NCBI GenBank assembly: GCA_942491485.1
Contig: CALOAX010000018.1
Coordinates: forward strand, 186,001 to 250,000
Source: Desulfoluna sp942491485
Lineage (GTDB): Bacteria; Desulfobacterota; Desulfobacteria; Desulfobacterales; Desulfolunaceae
Direction: 5' to 3'
Length of the DNA: 64,000 nucleotides
In this document: piece after piece, positions 61,692-64,000 of the stretch
How the letters are laid out: the number at the start of each line of letters is the position of its first letter
How positions within the stretch are numbered: the first letter of the stretch is position 1
Notes under the pieces: model-generated
What the model was told of the DNA's origin: nothing
Databases searched by the model: none
What the model saw: only the letters and a program-made list of their open reading frames with translations
Made by a program: the position numbers and the translations under genes

Positions 61692-62093
61692 ATGAAGAGA
61701 GAAACGGCCACCATTGAGGCCATGGTGCCAGAGGTTGACGATTTTATCGAACGTTATCCTCAATATAGAAATGTGGTTGAAACCAATGGACGGCAACTGT
61801 TCTACCTTGTCATGTCGCCTCACTCTTTTTGTCGTGCGAAATGGGCAACAGAGCAGGGTCTTCCAGCGGTGTTGGGTGTCGCACAAATCTGCTTTGATGC
61901 GCTGGCCCTGTCAAAGGGCGAGGGTGGCATTGATAATTTAACAAAACAATTTATCGGTGCGATGGTTTGTTGCTTAATGGAAGCCAATGGCTACCAAAAG
62001 GACGGAAGAAAATCCGTACCACATCATGCTTTTGTCAAGGGCACGGTCTATCAAAAGAAGCAGGCACCTGTTTATGGGGAGAGGAGGAGTTGA
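61692..62093 (+). CDS. Small protein coupled to the Fic gene, function unknown
   Basis: A 133-residue soluble protein (KRETATIEAMVPEVDDFIER ... NLTKQFIGAMVCCLMEANGY). AGGGGAAG is the ribosome site. Its TGA shares a base with the ATG of the Fic gene, so the two are coupled. Position suggests an antitoxin or accessory partner, but the Fic protein already has its own inhibitory motif. No known family is recognised. Confidence 0.7.
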   Translation: MKRETATIEAMVPEVDDFIERYPQYRNVVETNGRQLFYLVMSPHSFCRAKWATEQGLPAVLGVAQICFDALALSKGEGGIDNLTKQFIGAMVCCLMEANGYQKDGRKSVPHHAFVKGTVYQKKQAPVYGERRS

Positions 62094-62836
62094 TGGAAAT
62101 ATTTACTAAGCTTGATCATCTGAAAGAGACCCTTGATACCTTCAGACCCTTACCCCTTGACGTGGTCAAAAACCTTCATGAAGACCTCGTGTTGCGTTGG
62201 ACTTATAACTCCAATGCCATTGAAGGCAATACCCTCACGTTAAAAGAGACGAAGGTTGCTTTGGAAGGAATTACCGTTGGCGGCAAAACCATTCGGGAAC
62301 ATTTTGAAGCCATCAACCATCGGGAGGCCATCTATTTCGTCGAAGAGCTGGTACAGAAAAATGAGCCCCTTTCCGAATGGCAGATAAAGTCAATCCACCA
62401 GCTGATTTTAAAAAATATTGATGACGTTCATGCTGGAAGGTACCGAAAAAACAACGTGATTATTTCTGGTGCAGAGCATACGCCCCCAGATGCCATGCAT
62501 GTTGAAAGCGGCATGGCTCAGTTTATTGACTGGTATAACAACGTTGCACCTTCTCTGCATCCTGTGGAACGAGCAGCAAGAGTTCATGCGGACTTTGTGA
62601 AAATTCATCCCTTTGTCGATGGAAATGGAAGAACATCCAGGTTGCTGACAAATTTGGAGTTGATGAAAAGTGGGTTTCCCCCGGTTGTTTTACCTGTTGA
62701 GAATCGTTTGGAATATTATGAATCGTTGGACACCGCACACACAAAAAATGATTACAATCCTTTCTTAACGCTTATTGCAGATGTGGTTGAAGCCGGTTTT
62801 AAGCCCTATTGGCATGTTTTAGGTATAACGGTTTGA
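62093..62836 (+). CDS. Fic-domain protein with N-terminal inhibitory motif (class II)
   Basis: A 247-residue protein. Inhibitory helix SNAIEGNTLTLKE near residue 37, catalytic loop HPFVDGNGRTSR near 175, and flap region (NNVIISGAEHTPP). This is the common class II Fic architecture that auto-inhibits AMP transfer. ATG 62093 follows GAGGAG; the frame extends upstream to 61967 inside the previous gene. Confidence 0.93.
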   Translation: MEIFTKLDHLKETLDTFRPLPLDVVKNLHEDLVLRWTYNSNAIEGNTLTLKETKVALEGITVGGKTIREHFEAINHREAIYFVEELVQKNEPLSEWQIKSIHQLILKNIDDVHAGRYRKNNVIISGAEHTPPDAMHVESGMAQFIDWYNNVAPSLHPVERAARVHADFVKIHPFVDGNGRTSRLLTNLELMKSGFPPVVLPVENRLEYYESLDTAHTKNDYNPFLTLIADVVEAGFKPYWHVLGITV

Positions 62837-64000
62837 TTGCTGAAGCGCGCATTTCATGAGAAAGGGCCAGTTGGGGTCAGCGCAAAAATAAACCAGACAA
62901 AAAGCGATGTCTCCGGCGGCAAGGGTGGCGAAGCCATGTTAGGCAAAAAACACCTTGAAAGCGGATTGCGAATACTCGCATCCTCGGTCCTCAGGGTGAC
63001 CACATTCGCTGACGGGCAGCGTCGATGGCAAAAATACAGGGGCTCCGCTTGGGTCATTTGAATTCGAGGCTGTAAAGAGGCATGACGAAAAAAGCCGCGG
63101 CGGAGCACGGCGCGCCCGAAAAACCTTTCGAATCCAATGCGTCTGGTAACGACACCCACGTTTTTCCAGAAATAGACAAATAATGACCAAGGCCATTATG
63201 GCTTGAAAAGCCTAAAGCAATTTAGGCTCACATCACCTTCCCGTTGAGGGACACCGCATTTGGAGCGCCGCACTCCCGTGCGGCTCTTTTCTTTTTCAAG
63301 GGTGGCACCCTTGAAACAAAACCCAAGTTAGACACAGATGAACACAGATCTACGCGGATGGGGCTGCGCCGCTGGAGAAGGTACAGGGGCAACGCTTGCG
63401 TAATTTGAATTTGATGCTGTAAAGAGGCATGACGATAAAAGCCGAGGCGGAGCTCGGCGCGCCCGAAAAGACTGACACAGAATTTTGAACACTCCTCAAA
63501 AACCTATCGAATTCAATGTAACAGGTAACCCCATCTGTACCCCGCAATGACCAGCATCATGCTTGTAGCGCCGCACTCCTGTGCGGCTTTATTGTGTGGG
63601 CATTCTCAAATGCCTTTCAGTGCTGTTTAAAGGTGGCTTTCTCCCTACTCAGTTTTTGCTTCCAGAATCGTGGCATGTCCCCCCTTATTCGCAGCCATGT
63701 TTCGAACATATACGCTATTCGTAATAGACCGAAATGGCGGGTTTCAGACTCTCTGAGGTCATCAACTCTTTGGGGTTCAGGAAGAGTTGCGACCTCAGTA
63801 ACTTGCTCATGTTATTTTCATAACTGATGGAGCGCAGCGACTCCTCGAACCAAGAACTAAGAACCAAGCACGAAGAACGTTTTCCACGACCCATCTTCCA
63901 TCACCTGTTTTTTGCCCTTTCACCTTTCCCCGGACAAGCGTCCAGAAAAAGTGGATACATTCCTTTCCTTACTGGACACCCACCTCTGCGTATTTTCTCC
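62837..64000. repeat. Terminal repeat block: R1 and two R2 copies, GAAC tract
   Basis: TTTCATGAGAAAG (about 62849), R1 variant (about 62909-63015), R2 copies from about 63085 and 63440 with terminator-like GCCGCACTCCCGTGCGGC (about 63266) and GCCGCACTCCTGTGCGGC (about 63569) each followed by T-rich sequence, and a CTCCTCGAACCAAGAACTAA tract (about 63840). Short open frames in this stretch follow repeat sequence and carry no signature. No gene is supported. Confidence 0.65.

Noticed and set aside
1..64000. tRNA or rRNA genes
   Set aside because: I looked for T-arm GGTTCGAATCC-type sequences with matching acceptor stems and conserved rRNA segments and found none; the GAATCCAATGCG matches belong to repeat R2.

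Overview
The window reads as a chromosomal stretch of an anaerobic Gram-negative bacterium, most likely a sulfate-reducing member of the Desulfobacterota. Reasons: a choline-type glycyl radical microcompartment whose CutC keeps the residue numbering I recall for the Desulfovibrio enzyme, many outer-membrane beta-barrels, and c-di-GMP-I riboswitches of the type common in that group. I cannot name the genus.

Region 1 (0-24.5 kb, + strand) is a large glycyl-radical bacterial microcompartment (BMC) locus. After a truncated membrane protein gene, a small winged-helix-like gene and a strong terminator, a 680-bp control region carries two copies of a palindrome. Then follow a tandem shell protein, a CoA-acylating aldehyde dehydrogenase homologue lacking its catalytic Cys, CutC, its activase CutD, EutQ, a shell protein with a basic SAP-like tail, the active aldehyde dehydrogenase, hexamer shell protein, EutT-like, PduL, EutJ, a BMC-associated protein, pentamer shell protein, PduT-like shell protein, second hexamer, second EutQ, iron alcohol dehydrogenase, PduS, second PduT-like protein, a second CutC-like enzyme (Tyr506 to Phe, no N-terminal targeting extension), EutS, EutP and an ANTAR response regulator. 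Expected flow: choline to trimethylamine plus acetaldehyde, then acetyl-CoA/acetyl phosphate and ethanol, with CoA and NAD recycled inside the shell.

Region 2 (24.5-31.8 kb) holds an alkaline phosphatase, a YibE/F-like membrane protein, a Fic protein, a decayed chemotaxis-receptor fragment and many dispersed structured repeats.

Region 3 (31.9-51.3 kb, mostly - strand) is the least expected part. Six secreted proteins resemble the DUF6160/FilA type: Sec signal, then usually a TGQAG-like motif, and in four of them a shared C-terminal E[IV]xxH ending. Downstream lie a periplasmic C39 peptidase, two or three outer-membrane barrels, a FadL-family protein and two beta-propeller proteins. Two of its transcription units begin with c-di-GMP-I riboswitches. 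I propose a c-di-GMP-controlled surface-protein or fimbria-like export system. It is interrupted by a REP-associated transposase and two divergent toxin-antitoxin modules (HigBA and a RelE/XRE pair).

Region 4 (53.4-58.8 kb, + strand) is a signalling operon: a periplasmic solute-binding protein, a hybrid PAS histidine kinase and an NtrC-family regulator.

Region 5 (58.8-64 kb) is repeat-rich: an IS1634-type element inserted inside another repeat, and a two-gene Fic module bracketed by long repeats. Several repeat families (tri-hairpin GCCTCCGGCGG elements, GCGCGCC/GTGCTCC elements, GAACCAAGCACGAAGAACG tracts, GTAGGATGGGC elements) recur across the window. The tri-hairpin family shows a clear orientation bias at gene ends and starts.
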